The translations under genes and the position numbers were made by a program. 64,000 nucleotides of DNA from Diospyros lotus. Lineage: Eukaryota > Streptophyta > Magnoliopsida > Ericales > Ebenaceae. Under the pieces are notes generated by a model. That model did not search any database and was not told the DNA's origin. It saw nothing but the letters and a program-made list of their open reading frames with translations. Position 1 is the stretch's first letter. The number at the start of each line of letters is the position of its first letter. Of this stretch, positions 11,851 to 22,685 are shown in pieces. The stretch lies in NCBI RefSeq assembly GCF_014633365.1, contig NC_068348.1, positions 14,526,311-14,590,310 on the forward strand, given 5' to 3'.

Positions 11851-13413
11851 ATAGAGTTTAAGTCTGACATAAGAAAATGAAGTATAATCTCTGAATAATT
11901 ACAACACTTCTGAATAGGATTACATAAAACAACAGAAAAGTATTAAACGGCCATAGATTCTTTCCCATTTTCCTCGCTCACCTCCTTAGCTCCTGACATA
12001 CCAAACATACTTGGAACGCGGAACATTCCAGGGGCATCAACCCAAGTTAGATGACATGAATCTAAGTGAGATGGTTTTAAAAAAGAAATAGATCATGTAT
12101 GAAATGCAAGTATGCAAAATGGAACCCCCCTTGTGGAAGCCATGCCAGGGTGTTACAATCTCCCCCACACATGCCATGCTCACCTCAAACACGCATATGT
12201 GACTCCAAGAGCCACTCATGGCGGCCACTAGCTTGTCACAAACAACCACATGCCATGAAGTGATGAAACAAGTAAAGTAACATGCTAAAACAAAGAGAGC
12301 AAGTGAGCAGGTCCACATCCAACACAAATGATTCAAGAAATGATCAATATGAAGCACAAATAATGAAAGAAACCACTCACACTTATTGTTGGTCTTGACG
12401 GTTCACCGTTTATATGAATTTTAGCTCAGTTTAGCTATAGTTTCATACAGTTCGGGTCACCAAATCAAGATATTTTTACATATAATCATAGAAATTGATG
12501 TAAGAAGAAAAAACACAAAATTAAAGAGGAAAAGACCCTTCCACGCGCCCTCACGTGCCACTAGAAGGGTGGCCATGCGCGGCCATGCGCAGCAGCGGCT
12601 GGTGCGTGTGATGCACTGGCCGTCTCCTTGCTTCTTACGGATTCTGCACCAAAAATTAAAACGGCTATATCTTATTCATTTTAACCCCGATTCACCTCCT
12701 GTTTGAACCTATGGACTCCCCTTTCAGTTCTCTACGACCTTAGGGAAAGAAAATTGGATTAACTTTTTGATTTCCTTTCTATTTTTTCAATTTTCTGACT
12801 AGGTCTCTCTATCCTTTCTTCTTTGCTTTTTCTTTAGTTTTCTTTCTTTCCTTGTTTTCTTTCTTGCACTTTAGCTTCATGTGGCCTCTCCTCCTCCCCT
12901 TTTTATAGCCTTTCAATCCCAAATCTTCAAGATTTCTCTTAGCCTCCAAGTTAACCCCTTTTTTCTACCATAGCAATTATTACAACTTTGAAATTTTCCT
13001 CCTTTGATACTATCTTCCAATGCAAGCCTCCATGCCTTCCAATCCTAGGCCTCCAAATACACCTTCAAGATAAGCTCTATCATCTTCTTCCTTTGCAAGC
13101 AAATCCTAGCCAATCCTAGTCTTCCAAGTTTAGACTTTTAGGGTAAAAACCAATGATTACAATCATAAGACTTTAGGGAAAAAAATTCTCAAACCAATCC
13201 TATCTCTCCAACACAAGGCTTCTAGGATAAGGAATCATTATTGCATTCATTCATTTTGTTGGAAATAAGCTATCCCTTTTACAAGTTGTGATATTTGAAC
13301 TCGGGTTCGGTTTAATGCCCTAAAACCGTTTCTGTTTACACTTTAGCTCTAAACTCCATTTGAAACATTTTATTGCAACATCCAAGATTTACATTAAATT
13401 CTAGGGTATTACA
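11851..13413 (-). repeat. G1 3' LTR, truncated at its outer end
   Basis: Homologous to 19215-20649, starting at ATAGAGTTTAAGTCTGAC and ending GGGTATTACA before the polypurine tract. The first about 155 bp present in the other LTR (TGTAACACCTCCTC...) are missing. It carries about 100 bp (near 12711-12808) absent from the 5' LTR and a longer GC-rich patch near 12540-12610. A TATA-like CTATAAAAAGG (minus) lies near 12899-12909. Confidence 0.9.
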
Positions 13414-13426
13414 TCCTCCCCCCCTT
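13414..13426 (-). other. G1 polypurine tract
   Basis: TCCTCCCCCCCTT on the plus strand is an uninterrupted purine run on the element strand, immediately next to the LTR terminus. This is the standard plus-strand primer position. Confidence 0.85.
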
Positions 13427-13453
13427 AAAATAAATTTAATCCTTGAAATTTCC

Positions 13454-15553
13454 TTAAGTCTCCATAAAGTCAAAGCGGTTTGGATAATTTCGCCGAATTT
13501 CTTCTTCTCTTTCCCAAGTAACTTCTTCAATGTTGTGATGTCTCCACAGGATTTTCACTAACGGTATCGTCTTGTTCCTTAGCACTTGTTCTTTTGTATC
13601 CAAAATTTTGACTGGTTCTTCAGGATAGGTTAAATCTTCTCGTAACTCGATAGCCTCTACAGGAATCTTCTGGGTAGGATCAGGCTCATGTTTTCGAAGT
13701 CGTGAGACATGGAAAACATTATGTATGTTGGACATTGTCAGAGGTAATGCCAAACGATAAGCAACTATCCCGACTCCCTCTAAGATCTCATATGGTCTGA
13801 TGTATCTAGGGCTCAACTTCCCTTTCTTCTTTCCTTGGGATATTACTTGAGAGGGTATGATCTTTAAATATACTTTATCGCCTGGTTGAAACTCCGAGTC
13901 CCTTCTCCGGTGATCCGCATAAGACTTTTGTCTACTCTGAGCCATTTTGATCAGTTCTCGGATTATCTTGATTTTCTCATTTGTTTGTTGCACAATTTCA
14001 GGTCCTGTTATTCGCCCTTCTCCTACTTCCGTTCAGCATAGTGGAGTTCTACATTTTTTACCATAGAGAGCTTCGTAGGGGGCCATTCCGACACTGATAT
14101 GGAAACTGTTATTATATGCGAACTCAATTAAAGGCAAATGTTCTTCCCATCCCTTTGAGAAGTTAATTGCACATGCCCTCAGCATGTATTCCAAGGTTTG
14201 GATGGTTCGTTCCAACTGGCCATCTATTTATGGGTGGTATGCAGTACTCATCTGTAAGTGTGTTCCCAGATGCTCTTGCAAGCTTCTCCAAAATCAAGAG
14301 GTAAATCTTGGATCTCTATCAGAGACAATGTTGACTGGTACCCCATGTAGTTTGACAATTTCCTTTATGTACAGTTGAGCCAGTTTGCTAACAGGTTGTC
14401 TTATCTTCATGGACAAGAAGAGAGCAGACTTTGTCAGTCTGTCCACAATCACCCAAATTGCGTCATTCCTCGAGGGTCCTTTTGGCAATCCTGTTACGAA
14501 GTCCATAGCGATATGCTCCCACTTCCACTTTGGAATTTCCAGAGGTTGCAACTTTCCAGCCAGTCTTTGGTGCTCAATTTTAATTCTTTGATAGGTATCA
14601 CACCGAGCCACTTGTCGCGCCACATCCTTTTTCATTCCTGGCCACCAATATACATTTTTCAGTTCCCTGTACATTTTCATAGTGCCAGGATGAATCGTAT
14701 ATTTGGCTCTATGAGCTTCGTCTAGTATAGTTTGCCTCAATTCCCTTACTCTAGGTACATAAACTTTGTTGGCGAACCGTAGTATGCCATAAGAGAAACT
14801 AAAACTTGGATTCTTGACCCGCCCTTGGTCGTCAACCCACAGTTTCAGTCTCGGGTCTTCCTTAGTGGCTTGTTGAACCTGTTCTAACAGTTGAGAATGA
14901 ACCACTAGGCCCGCAACAAAAATAGAAATTTCTTTAGTAATTACGTTTACCGCCAATTGGCCAAGAGCCTCCACCAATTCCCACTGCCGAGTCATCAGAT
15001 TGGCCATCAAGGCAGGCTCTTTTCTGCTCAATGCATCGGCCACAACGTTTGCCTTCCCAGGATGGTACTGAAGCGAACAATCATAATCCTTCAAAAATTC
15101 CATCCACCGCTGCTGCCTCATGTTCAAGTCCCTCTGGGAGAATAGATACTTCAAGCTTTTATGATCCGTGAAGACCTCAAATTTTTCTCCATACAAATAA
15201 TGCCGCCAGAGTTTTAAGGCAAACACAACCGCCACAAGCTCTAGATCATGGGTAGGGTAATGCTGTTTGTGCTTTTTCAACTGCCGAGACCCATAGGCTA
15301 TCACTCTTCCATTCTGCATAAGAACACACCCCAGCCCAGTCTTTGAGGCATCAGTATAAACTGTAAATCCTCCTGTATCATTAGGCATCGCTAAAACTGG
15401 AGTAGAGGTTAGTCTCTCCTTAAGTTTCTTAAAGCTATGTTCACACATCTCATTCCATTCAAATTTAATTCCCTTTCGTGTTAATTGAGTCAAAGGTAGA
15501 GTAAGGCGAGAAAATCCTTCAACAAATTTTCTATAGTAGCCAGCTAAACCCAA
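13454..15553 (-). pseudogene. G1 pol: RNase H, integrase and chromodomain-like C-terminus
   Basis: Reading from 15553: end of the RT connection (GLAGYYRKFVEGFSRL), RNase H (VYTDASKTGLGCVLMQ, FTDHKSLKYLF, NVVADALSRK), zinc-binding HPGTMKMYRELKNVYWWPGM with C-x-x-x-like decay (ARCDTYQ), and integrase core (WKWEHIAMDFVTGLP, WVIVDRLTKSALF, IVSDRDPRF). After stops comes [15 protein letters not shown], then GDKVYLKI, GKLSPRYIRPYEIL, NVFHVSRLRKH and a tail PVKILDTKEQVLRNK...VTWEREEE typical of chromodomain-bearing plant gypsy integrases. The whole stretch remains in one reading frame; three or so nonsense codons (near 14294, 14225, 14035) break it, with no frameshift seen. Confidence 0.9.
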
Positions 15554-15589
15554 GAAACTTCGTACCTCATTTACTGTTTTGGGTTGTGA

Positions 15590-16440
15590 CTAGTTTCTTA
15601 TTGCTTCGACCTTTGAGGGATCTACCGCTATTCCTTTTCCAGATATGACATGACCAAGGAAAGCAACTTGATTTAACCAAAACTCACATTTTGAAAACTT
15701 AGCATATAACTGGTGCTTCCGCAATGTTTCCAAGACAATCCATAAATGTTGCTCGTGCTCTTCTCTACTAGCAGAATAAATTAGGATGTCATCAATAAAC
15801 ACAATTACAAATTGATCCAAATATGGTTTGAACACCCGGTTCATTAAATCCATAAAGGCAGCAAGTGCATTAGTTAATCCAAAAGGCATCACTAGGTATT
15901 CATAATGTCCATATCGGGATCTAAAGGCAGTCTTTGGAATATCCTCCTTCTTAATCCTTAACTGATAATAACTAGACCTCAAATCAATTTTGGAAAATAT
16001 TTTAGCACCCTGCAACTGATCAAACAATTCATCAATCCTAGGTAGGGGATACTTATTTTTGATAATCACTTTGTTTAGCTGCCTATAATCAATACATATC
16101 CTCAGACTTTCGTCTTTCTTTTTAACAAATAACACAGGTGCTCCCCAGGGTGAGGTACTGGGTTGAATAAATCCCTAGTCCAAAAGGTCCTGCAACTGAC
16201 TTCTGAGCTCTTTTAGTTCTACTAAGGCCATTCTATACAGGGATATGGATATGGGATTTGTTCCTAGTACAACTTCTATAGAAAATTCAATTTCCCGTTG
16301 AGGAGGTAACCTAGGTAAGTCTTCGGGAAACACATCAGAAAATTCATTAACTACCGGTGTCTTCTCAAGTTCCACTTTCTTATTTTCTATTTGCAACCCC
16401 GCCAAATACCCATAGGCTCCATTCTCAAGCATTTTGATAG
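15590..16440 (-). pseudogene. G1 pol: reverse transcriptase
   Basis: Recognisable RT blocks: [69 protein letters not shown] and the catalytic [15 protein letters not shown] (FIDD form of YxDD), then [15 protein letters not shown]. In-frame stops lie near 16173 and 15590; both neighbours continue in the same frame. It would copy element RNA into DNA in cytoplasmic particles if intact. Confidence 0.92.
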
Positions 16441-16865
16441 CTTTGAGGGCCGTGATCCACTTAATCTTTTTATCACTCTCTTGTCCCCGAATTGTTTCCC
16501 AAATTCCTTGGTTATTTTGAAGTTCTACTGTTTTTGTCTGACAATCAATTCAGGCCTTATATTTGGACAGAAAATCCATTCCAAGGATTATATCAAAATC
16601 TTGGATTTCTAATGACATGAGTTCAAGTGCAAATTCACTATCACCCCGTGCTAGTTTTCACTTGTTTCCCTAAAGGAGTAGCCACAAGCATAGAACACAC
16701 CAAATCCTCCAATTCCAAATTCAAACTTTGTATCAACGCATGTGAAATGAATGAATGTGTTGATCCAGGATCAATTAACACTCGCACTGGTGTATTGAGA
16801 AAGATCAGTGTACCTTGTATGACCGACGGGCTTGCGTTGGCATCCTCCCTCGTCAGATGATACAC
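16441..16865 (-). pseudogene. G1 pol: aspartic protease region
   Basis: VRVLIDPGSTHSFISHALIQ carries the retropepsin active-site Asp (DPGS here, where DSG/DTG is usual), followed by the MLVATPLG loop and, after a frameshift near 16643, IQDFDIILGMDFL, typical of the protease C-terminal half. One further stop lies near 16550. It would process Gag-Pol; inactive as written. Confidence 0.85.
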
Positions 16866-16869
16866 CCAG

Positions 16870-17958
16870 CCTCGTCACTGTTCTTGGCCTCCCTGCCTAC
16901 TCCCACTTGATCGACTTGCTTCCTCTGTGGACAGTCCTTTGAAAGATGACCGATCTTCTAACAGTTGAAACACTTAGGTCCCTTGGGACAATCACGGGCC
17001 AAGTGGTCACTCCTTCCACATGAATAGCATCCTTGAGTCCGGCTCTGGCACACCCTCCTAGGATGAAATTCTAACACTTGGGACACCTACTCTTAGGCTT
17101 AAAGTTTCCTCCTCGGACTCCTAAGTGATGCTTCCTTCCCACGTTCTTGTCCTCGGGTTCCTACACTTCTACCTTTAAAGTATTCATTCGAACAAGTTTA
17201 CTTTCAACCGTTAAAGCTTGCATAACAACCTCTGCATAAGTACGAGCCCCTAAGGAACACAATGCCAGCTGTATCTCAAGTCTTAGCCCACCAAGAAATT
17301 TATGAGATTTTGCCTCTTCATCCAAATTATAAACATGCATGTATTTAATTAACTGAGAAAAGCTATCTTCATACTGGGTGACTGACATATCCCCAGTTTG
17401 TTTCAAATTCATAAATTCTCGGCTCTTTTCCAACTTTTTGCATAAAGGGAAATACTTAGTGTAAAATAATTCCTTAAACTGAGTCCATGTGAAAACTGGC
17501 ATATCTTGTCTTATAGGGCCAGGTAAAGTCCTTTGCATTGTTCGCCACCATTGGTCCGCCTCATCTCAGAGCATGAAAGTGGCACAAACTACCTTCTCCC
17601 CTTCCCCACATCCAATGAAATCAAAAATCTTCTCTAGTTGTTCTATCTAATACTCACTTTCACTCGGGTCAGCGCTTAACCTTCCTCGAAAAACATGGGG
17701 ACTTAATCGTTGGAACCGGTTAATGGCATCCGGCACCTGAGGAATACTTTGACCCGGTGGTTGAGTCCCTTGCATATATGTGACCATGTGCTCCAGAACT
17801 CACTCCACCCGATCTATACGATCCCCACTTCCCTGACCTCCACCTTGAGAAGAATTTTCCTGAGATAACTCTTCTCTCTCTTCCTAGGGACATCGTGTCT
17901 CCTCTTCCTGGTTGCCACCCCTTCGTCTAAGAGTTTGGGACCGTCAAGTGTTCACCAT
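16870..17958 (-). pseudogene. G1 gag (capsid/nucleocapsid)
   Basis: From a plausible ATG at 17958, a Gln/Gly-rich leader, IEQLEKIFDFIGC, DEADQWWRTMQRTLPGP, FTWTQFKELFYTKYFP and MSVTQYEDSFSQL mark the plant retrotransposon gag capsid domain. Two CCHC zinc knuckles follow near 17025-16925 (CYSCGRSDHLARDC and CFNC-stop-KIGHLSKDC). Most of the frame is continuous with in-frame stops (for example near 17945, 17650, 17565). Frame changes occur near 17160-17040 just before the knuckles. Confidence 0.85.
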
Positions 17959-18575
17959 CTGAAACAACCACAAAGTTTATAAGAACGACATTTAAGGATC
18001 ACATGCTTGAACCCATTAAACAAAGTAACTAAACTTGTCTTACAAATCATAATTAAAGCTTCTAAAATCCTCAAAGAAAATAACACTACCTCTATGGTTA
18101 GATCAACCACTTTTCACAAACTACTTTTCTAATACCCTTAGGTCCTTAGAATACCTGTATCCTTCCGAGAGACTGCGAGGTCTTTCTCAAACTCTATCCT
18201 TCTTAACACTCAATTTTTTTTCCATCTCTAATCTTTTCCAAAATCCTAAAGGGTCTAGATACTCTGTGCATGTCCATTTACACAGTACTACTACACTTTA
18301 CATTAGACCATCATATTTTATACCACTACTAACTCATTACATCCTGGTTATACACATGTACTACTACTATTTTGTTACATCCTTGTTAAACACCGCTACT
18401 AGAGTCTTACCTATGCCATCTGAGTTTGCTATACTATTTTTCATACAATCCAAAATTCCCACAAGTAAGGGGTAAGTACTACGCCTATCCTACCATCATT
18501 AGTATAATACATCATATCCGATTTAGCCTCTATCATACATTCTATAACCCACAAAATTTCCTAACTCATGGTAGA
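17959..18575 (-). other. G1 untranslated leader between the extra ORF and gag
   Basis: No credible ORF. On the plus strand it is pyrimidine/A-rich (short frames at 18266-18475 are composition artefacts). It would be spliced or scanned leader in element RNA. Confidence 0.5.
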
Positions 18576-18980
18576 CTACTCCTCCTCAAACTCTGATGTA
18601 GTGGGAGGCGTGAGTTCCCTCTCCTCAGGAAAATCTACAAGATCATCCACGTCTACCAACATGTCTCCAATTCCTTGGTTTTGTTCTGCCTCAAGAAAAT
18701 AGTCCACAAAGGTCTCGATGTCAAGGTAAATAGCTCGCTCCAAAAGTTGATGACCCAATCCCTGCATTTCTGGGGTTAGTATGGACACCAAGTAACCCAA
18801 CTGGAGTTCTACTATATATGGGAGTACTAGGCCTGGTGGGACTTGCTGTATGACGGGAACAACTATGTCAAGGAAATTTCCTAGAGCATCAACAGGTTGC
18901 ATAACGCGCCCCTGAAGCACCGTAGTCCACCATCCCATAATAACCCTTTGGCATTGGTTTTCTATTTCGTTGGGGTCCAT
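18576..18980 (-). CDS. Extra 134-aa ORF between PBS and gag of G1, function unknown
   Basis: An uninterrupted sense-strand ORF starts 67 bp inside the PBS with MDPNEIENQCQRVIMGWW and ends in an acidic Thr/Glu-rich tail (PPTTSEFEEE). Its middle is hydrophobic and helix-like (DIVVPVIQQVPPGLVLPY). I do not recognise the family. It stands out because gag and pol of the same element each carry several stops while this one is open. It could be a short upstream ORF in the leader, an extra chromovirus ORF or an accident; the 5'-most position makes translation from genomic RNA plausible. Confidence 0.5.
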   Translation of the reverse strand: MDPNEIENQCQRVIMGWWTTVLQGRVMQPVDALGNFLDIVVPVIQQVPPGLVLPYIVELQLGYLVSILTPEMQGLGHQLLERAIYLDIETFVDYFLEAEQNQGIGDMLVDVDDLVDFPEERELTPPTTSEFEEE

Positions 18981-19046
18981 ATCCTATCACACACCAAAAC
19001 CTCAATGTCAGTCAAATCATATCTTATCCAAAACCATAATAATCTT

Positions 19047-19058
19047 GCTCTGATACCA
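19047..19058 (-). other. G1 primer-binding site (initiator Met tRNA)
   Basis: GCTCTGATACCA on the plus strand equals TGGTATCAGAGC on the element strand, complementary to the 3' end of plant initiator tRNA-Met. It lies one base inside the LTR end at 19060. Confidence 0.93.
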
Positions 19059-19059
19059 C

Positions 19060-20649
19060 TGTAACACCTCCTCGACTCAAGTATCACGGGGTATACACCT
19101 AATCGCCTAAGAGGTGTTAGGAAACCCTAAGCAGCGAAAAACATGGATCGAACCTGCCAGAAAGTTTGAAAAGGTTTCCCATACAAACTAAATATGTACA
19201 AGCCTTTCATTGGATAGAGTTTAAGTCTGACATAAGAAAAGGAAGTATAATCTCTGAATAATTACAACACTTATGAATAGGATTACATAAAACAACAGAA
19301 AAGTATTAAACGACCATAGATTCTTTTCCATTTGCCTCGCTGTCCTCCCTAGCTCCTAACATACCAAACATACTTGGAACGCGAAACGTTCTAGGGGCAT
19401 CAACCCAAGTTAGATCACATGAATCTAAGTGAGATGGTTTTAAGAAAGAAATAGATTATGTATGAAATGCAAGCATGCAAAATGGAACCCCCTTTGTGGA
19501 AGCCATGCCAGGGTGTTGCAATCACCCACGCGCACGCCATGCTCACCTCAAACACGCATATGTGACTCCAAGAACCACTCATGGCGGCCACTAGCTTGCC
19601 ACAAACAACCACATGCCATGAAGTGATGAAACAAGTAAAGTAACATGCTAAACAAAGAAAGCAAGTGAGCAGGTCCACATCCAACATAAATGATTTAAGA
19701 AATGATCAATATGAAGCACAAATAATGCAAGAAACCGCTCACACTTGCTGTAGGTCTTGACGATTCACTGTTTATACGAATTTTAGCCCAGTTTAGCTGT
19801 AGTTTCATATAGTTCGAGTCACCAAATCAAAATATTTTTACATATAATCATAGAAATTGATGTAAGAAGCAAAAACATAAAATTACAAAGGAAAATACCC
19901 TTCCACGCGCGGCCACAAGTAGCAGCAGTTGGCGTGTGTGATCCATGCGCCGTCTCCTTGCTTCTTACGGATTCTGCACCAGAAATTAAAACGGCTATAT
20001 CTTATTCATTTTAACCCCGATTCACCTCCCGTTTGAACCTATTCTCTATCCTTTCTTCTTTGCTTTTTCTTTGGTTTTCTTTCTTTCCTTATTTTCTTTC
20101 TTGCACTTTAGCTTCACGTGGCCTCTCCTCCTCCTTTTTTTATAGCCTTTCAATCCCAAATTTTCAAGATTTCTCTTAGCCTCCAAGTTAACCCCTTTTT
20201 TCTACCCTAGCAATTATTACAACTTTGAAATTTTCCTCCTTTGATACCATCTTCCAATGCAAGCCTCCATGCCTTCCAATCCTAGGCCTCCAAATACACC
20301 TTCAAGATAAGCTCTATCATCTTCTTCCTTTGCAAGTAAATCCTAGCCAATCCTAGTCTTCCAAGTTTAGACATTTAGGGTAAAAACCAATCATTATAAT
20401 CATAAGACTTTAGGGAAAAAATTCTCAAACCAATCCTATCTCTCCAACACAAGGCTTCTAAGATAACGAATCATTATTGCATTCATTCTTTTTGTTGGAA
20501 ATAATCTATCCCTTTTACAAGTTGTGATATTTGCACTCGGGTTCAGTTTAATGCCCTAAAACCGTTTCTGTTTACACTTTAGCTCTAAACTCCATTTGAA
20601 ACATTTTATTGCAACATCCAAGCTTTATATTAAATTCTGGGGTATTACA
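19060..20649 (-). repeat. G1 5' LTR
   Basis: 1,590 bp from TGTAACACCTCC to GGGGTATTACA (TG...CA ends). On the minus strand a TATA-like GGCTATAAAAAAAGGAG sits near 20132-20148. A small GC-rich patch (CACGCGCGGCCACAAG) is near 19902-19920, downstream of the TATA in the transcript. Relative to the 3' LTR it lacks about 100 bp near 20041. Confidence 0.93.
20132..20150 (-). promoter_or_regulatory. Putative TATA box of the G1 5' LTR
   Basis: CTATAAAAAAAGG on the element strand, conserved with CTATAAAAAGG in the other LTR (about 12899-12909). Position about 500 bp from the LTR start fits a U3 promoter. Confidence 0.6.
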
Positions 20650-22059
20650 ATGGATGTGCAGATGGGGCACAAAAGAAAAGCCATCGAATCAATTATGAAT
20701 CCCCCCGAGGGAAATAAGGAGGAGGACTCAGGAGTAACATCATTCACCTCCAAACTTCCAAAGCTGAATCTCAAACCCATAAGTGCTCCAAGTGGTGATT
20801 GGGTGGAGGACTTACATAAATTTCTCAATGATCCAAATACAACAGGAATTATCAAAGCTTCCTGCTGTTATATGGATAAGGAATTTTTTGAGATCCTATC
20901 AAAAAAAGACCAATGGCTTTGATCTGATGTAAGTCATTATCTAACTATATATGTTCTGTTGTGTATGACATCGGGTTATAATTATCTATTAAGAGCCGAG
21001 ACTTACCTACGTGTATCCTTTGCTGTATAGATACGTCGATTACACTTTATCAGTTATATGTTAATTAGTCGGTTTCCTATATCGATCTTGAACTAATATA
21101 TATAGCCGATATATATACATTGTCATGTATCGATTTCGTATATAAGTTACGAACCGATATTTATAACTGTGTTTGCTTATGATCTTTTTTGTTTAAGTCT
21201 TTGCAGCACATGGATAGCTACGTGTACATGCTGAATAAAAGAATGAAACAATCAAAGACAACCAATACAAAATTAGCATTGGTTCCAAGCACATTTAGTG
21301 TAAGTGTCGTAACCATATATATTATCTGGACTGGAATTTACTTCTTCTCAAAATAACTAATCATTTGTGATTTTGACCGCACACAACAATTATTGAAGAG
21401 TGCGTGGGATCAATTGAAGCCAGGAAAGTGGGGAAACTTCACGGAGCATGATATTCCTTGCCAATATTTTTGGGGAGAGACAACAGATACCAACGGATTC
21501 TTAAATGTTGAGGCCGTGCTATACCCTGCAAATGTAGATGATAAACATTGGGTTTTGGTAGCGCTGGATTTCGCGGTTCAATGTGTTCATGTATATACCT
21601 TGACCACACCAAAAAACTACAAAACTAAGTTCGAGTATCTTGTACATATGGTTCCAAAGCTTCTAAAAGATTGTAATTACGACGTGTTAACACCTGGATT
21701 TAAGTTGAAGCCTAAATGGGCTTCAAGGTTCAAAAAGGTCCTCAGCAAATTGGGTAAGGTTAAGGTTATTCAGCACATTGTTTATTTGGAGTTTTTTTTA
21801 TTATGATGGCTATAAATGTTATTTGCTTACAATTGGCAGGGGTGGTGATTGTGGGATATTTGTTCTCAAATGGATGGAATTCATGGCCCTCAATGTCTCA
21901 ATAAACGAGATGACCCAGGAGAATGATGAACTTTACAAATCTCATATGGCTGTGGATCTTTATGCTTTTGCAGTATCGGATGCACTGGATTTTGTAGCCG
22001 AGCTTGATAAAGAATATGAAGAAGCTCCCAAAGATCCCAAGAACAGAAAGAAAAAATAA
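20650..22059 (+). pseudogene. Ulp1 (C48)-like MULE gene, copy B, 5' part replaced by G1
   Basis: Begins at the G1 LTR edge inside an exon (HKRKAIESIMNPPEG, aligned with copy A KTVIESIMKPPGE). Exon end ...FFEILSKKDQWL, stop, SD then GTAAGT at about 20932; exon HMDSYVYMLNKRMKQS (about 21208-21300); then the C48 core: DIPCQYFWGETTDTNGFLN, VDDKHWVLVALDF (His), VHVYTLTTPKN where VYDS is usual, and GGGDCGIFVLKWMEFMA (Cys) near 21840-21890, ending in a basic tail NRKKK. The acceptor before 21393 reads CAA where copy A has CAG, so splicing is probably broken. His and Cys persist; the catalytic Asp position is Thr in both copies. Confidence 0.8.
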
Positions 22060-22685
22060 ACTATTGTAATGTATATATAATCTTAGTAATATTGTAAATT
22101 TTATCGTACCAATATATATGTTTTAATTGTTAATATGCATCCATAATGTCCTTATTAGTTTGATATCTTCCTATTAGAGGAAATGGTCTCAGTTACAGGT
22201 GTCCTTTATAATTATATCTGTTCTAATTCATCGGATATAAACTGATACAATTTGATCGAGGTCGACTTCCTCAGTATTAATCGGTTAACACACATCGGTT
22301 ATTTAACCGATATGAATTCACCGATATTGTTTGCCCTATAACTAATTTCTTAACTTTCAAAATTACTGGATTACAGCAAGTTTGGCGACCTGTAAGACAT
22401 CCTTTATATGTGCTATCATTGGTTTGCAATGTATTATGTGGATAATATTTCCACAGATACATCGGTTATGTTTCATCGGTTTGAAACCGATACCCTTTTT
22501 CCGATATCCTCTTCCTAATTTTTCATCGGCTAACACACATCGGTTAAGTAACTGATATGTATTAATCGATATCAATTCCATAAGACAAGGAATTCAACAA
22601 ATACTATAATGGTACTTGTTACATTGTTTTTATTATTAAAAGATTGGCCTTTTAAATGTTTAATTACTAAATGTATGTTAAACAT
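22060..22685. repeat. Intergenic MULE region with motif cluster V
   Basis: Between convergent Ulp1-like and transposase genes. Exact ATCGGT/ACCGAT at about 22280, 22294, 22306, 22320, 22461, 22475, 22486 and 22539, several paired head to head (for example ATCGGTTATTTAACCGAT at 22294-22311). No coding potential beyond chance minus-strand frames. Confidence 0.8.

Larger units (their letters stand above)
11851..20649 (-). mobile_element. G1: Ty3/gypsy chromovirus (Tekay/Del-like) retrotransposon, nearly complete but inactive
   Basis: Layout on the minus strand: 5' LTR 20649-19060, PBS 19058-19047, extra ORF 18980-18576, gag about 17958-16870, PR, RT, RNase H, integrase with a chromodomain-like tail ending at 13454, PPT 13426-13414, 3' LTR 13413-11851. 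The order PR-RT-RH-IN and the integrase tail place it among plant chromoviruses. The 3' LTR lacks its outer about 155 bp, so the left TSD is lost; the right flank begins ATGGA (20650). It sits directly against exon sequence of Ulp1 copy B, so it inserted into the MULE gene and a later deletion removed the left junction. Confidence 0.9.
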
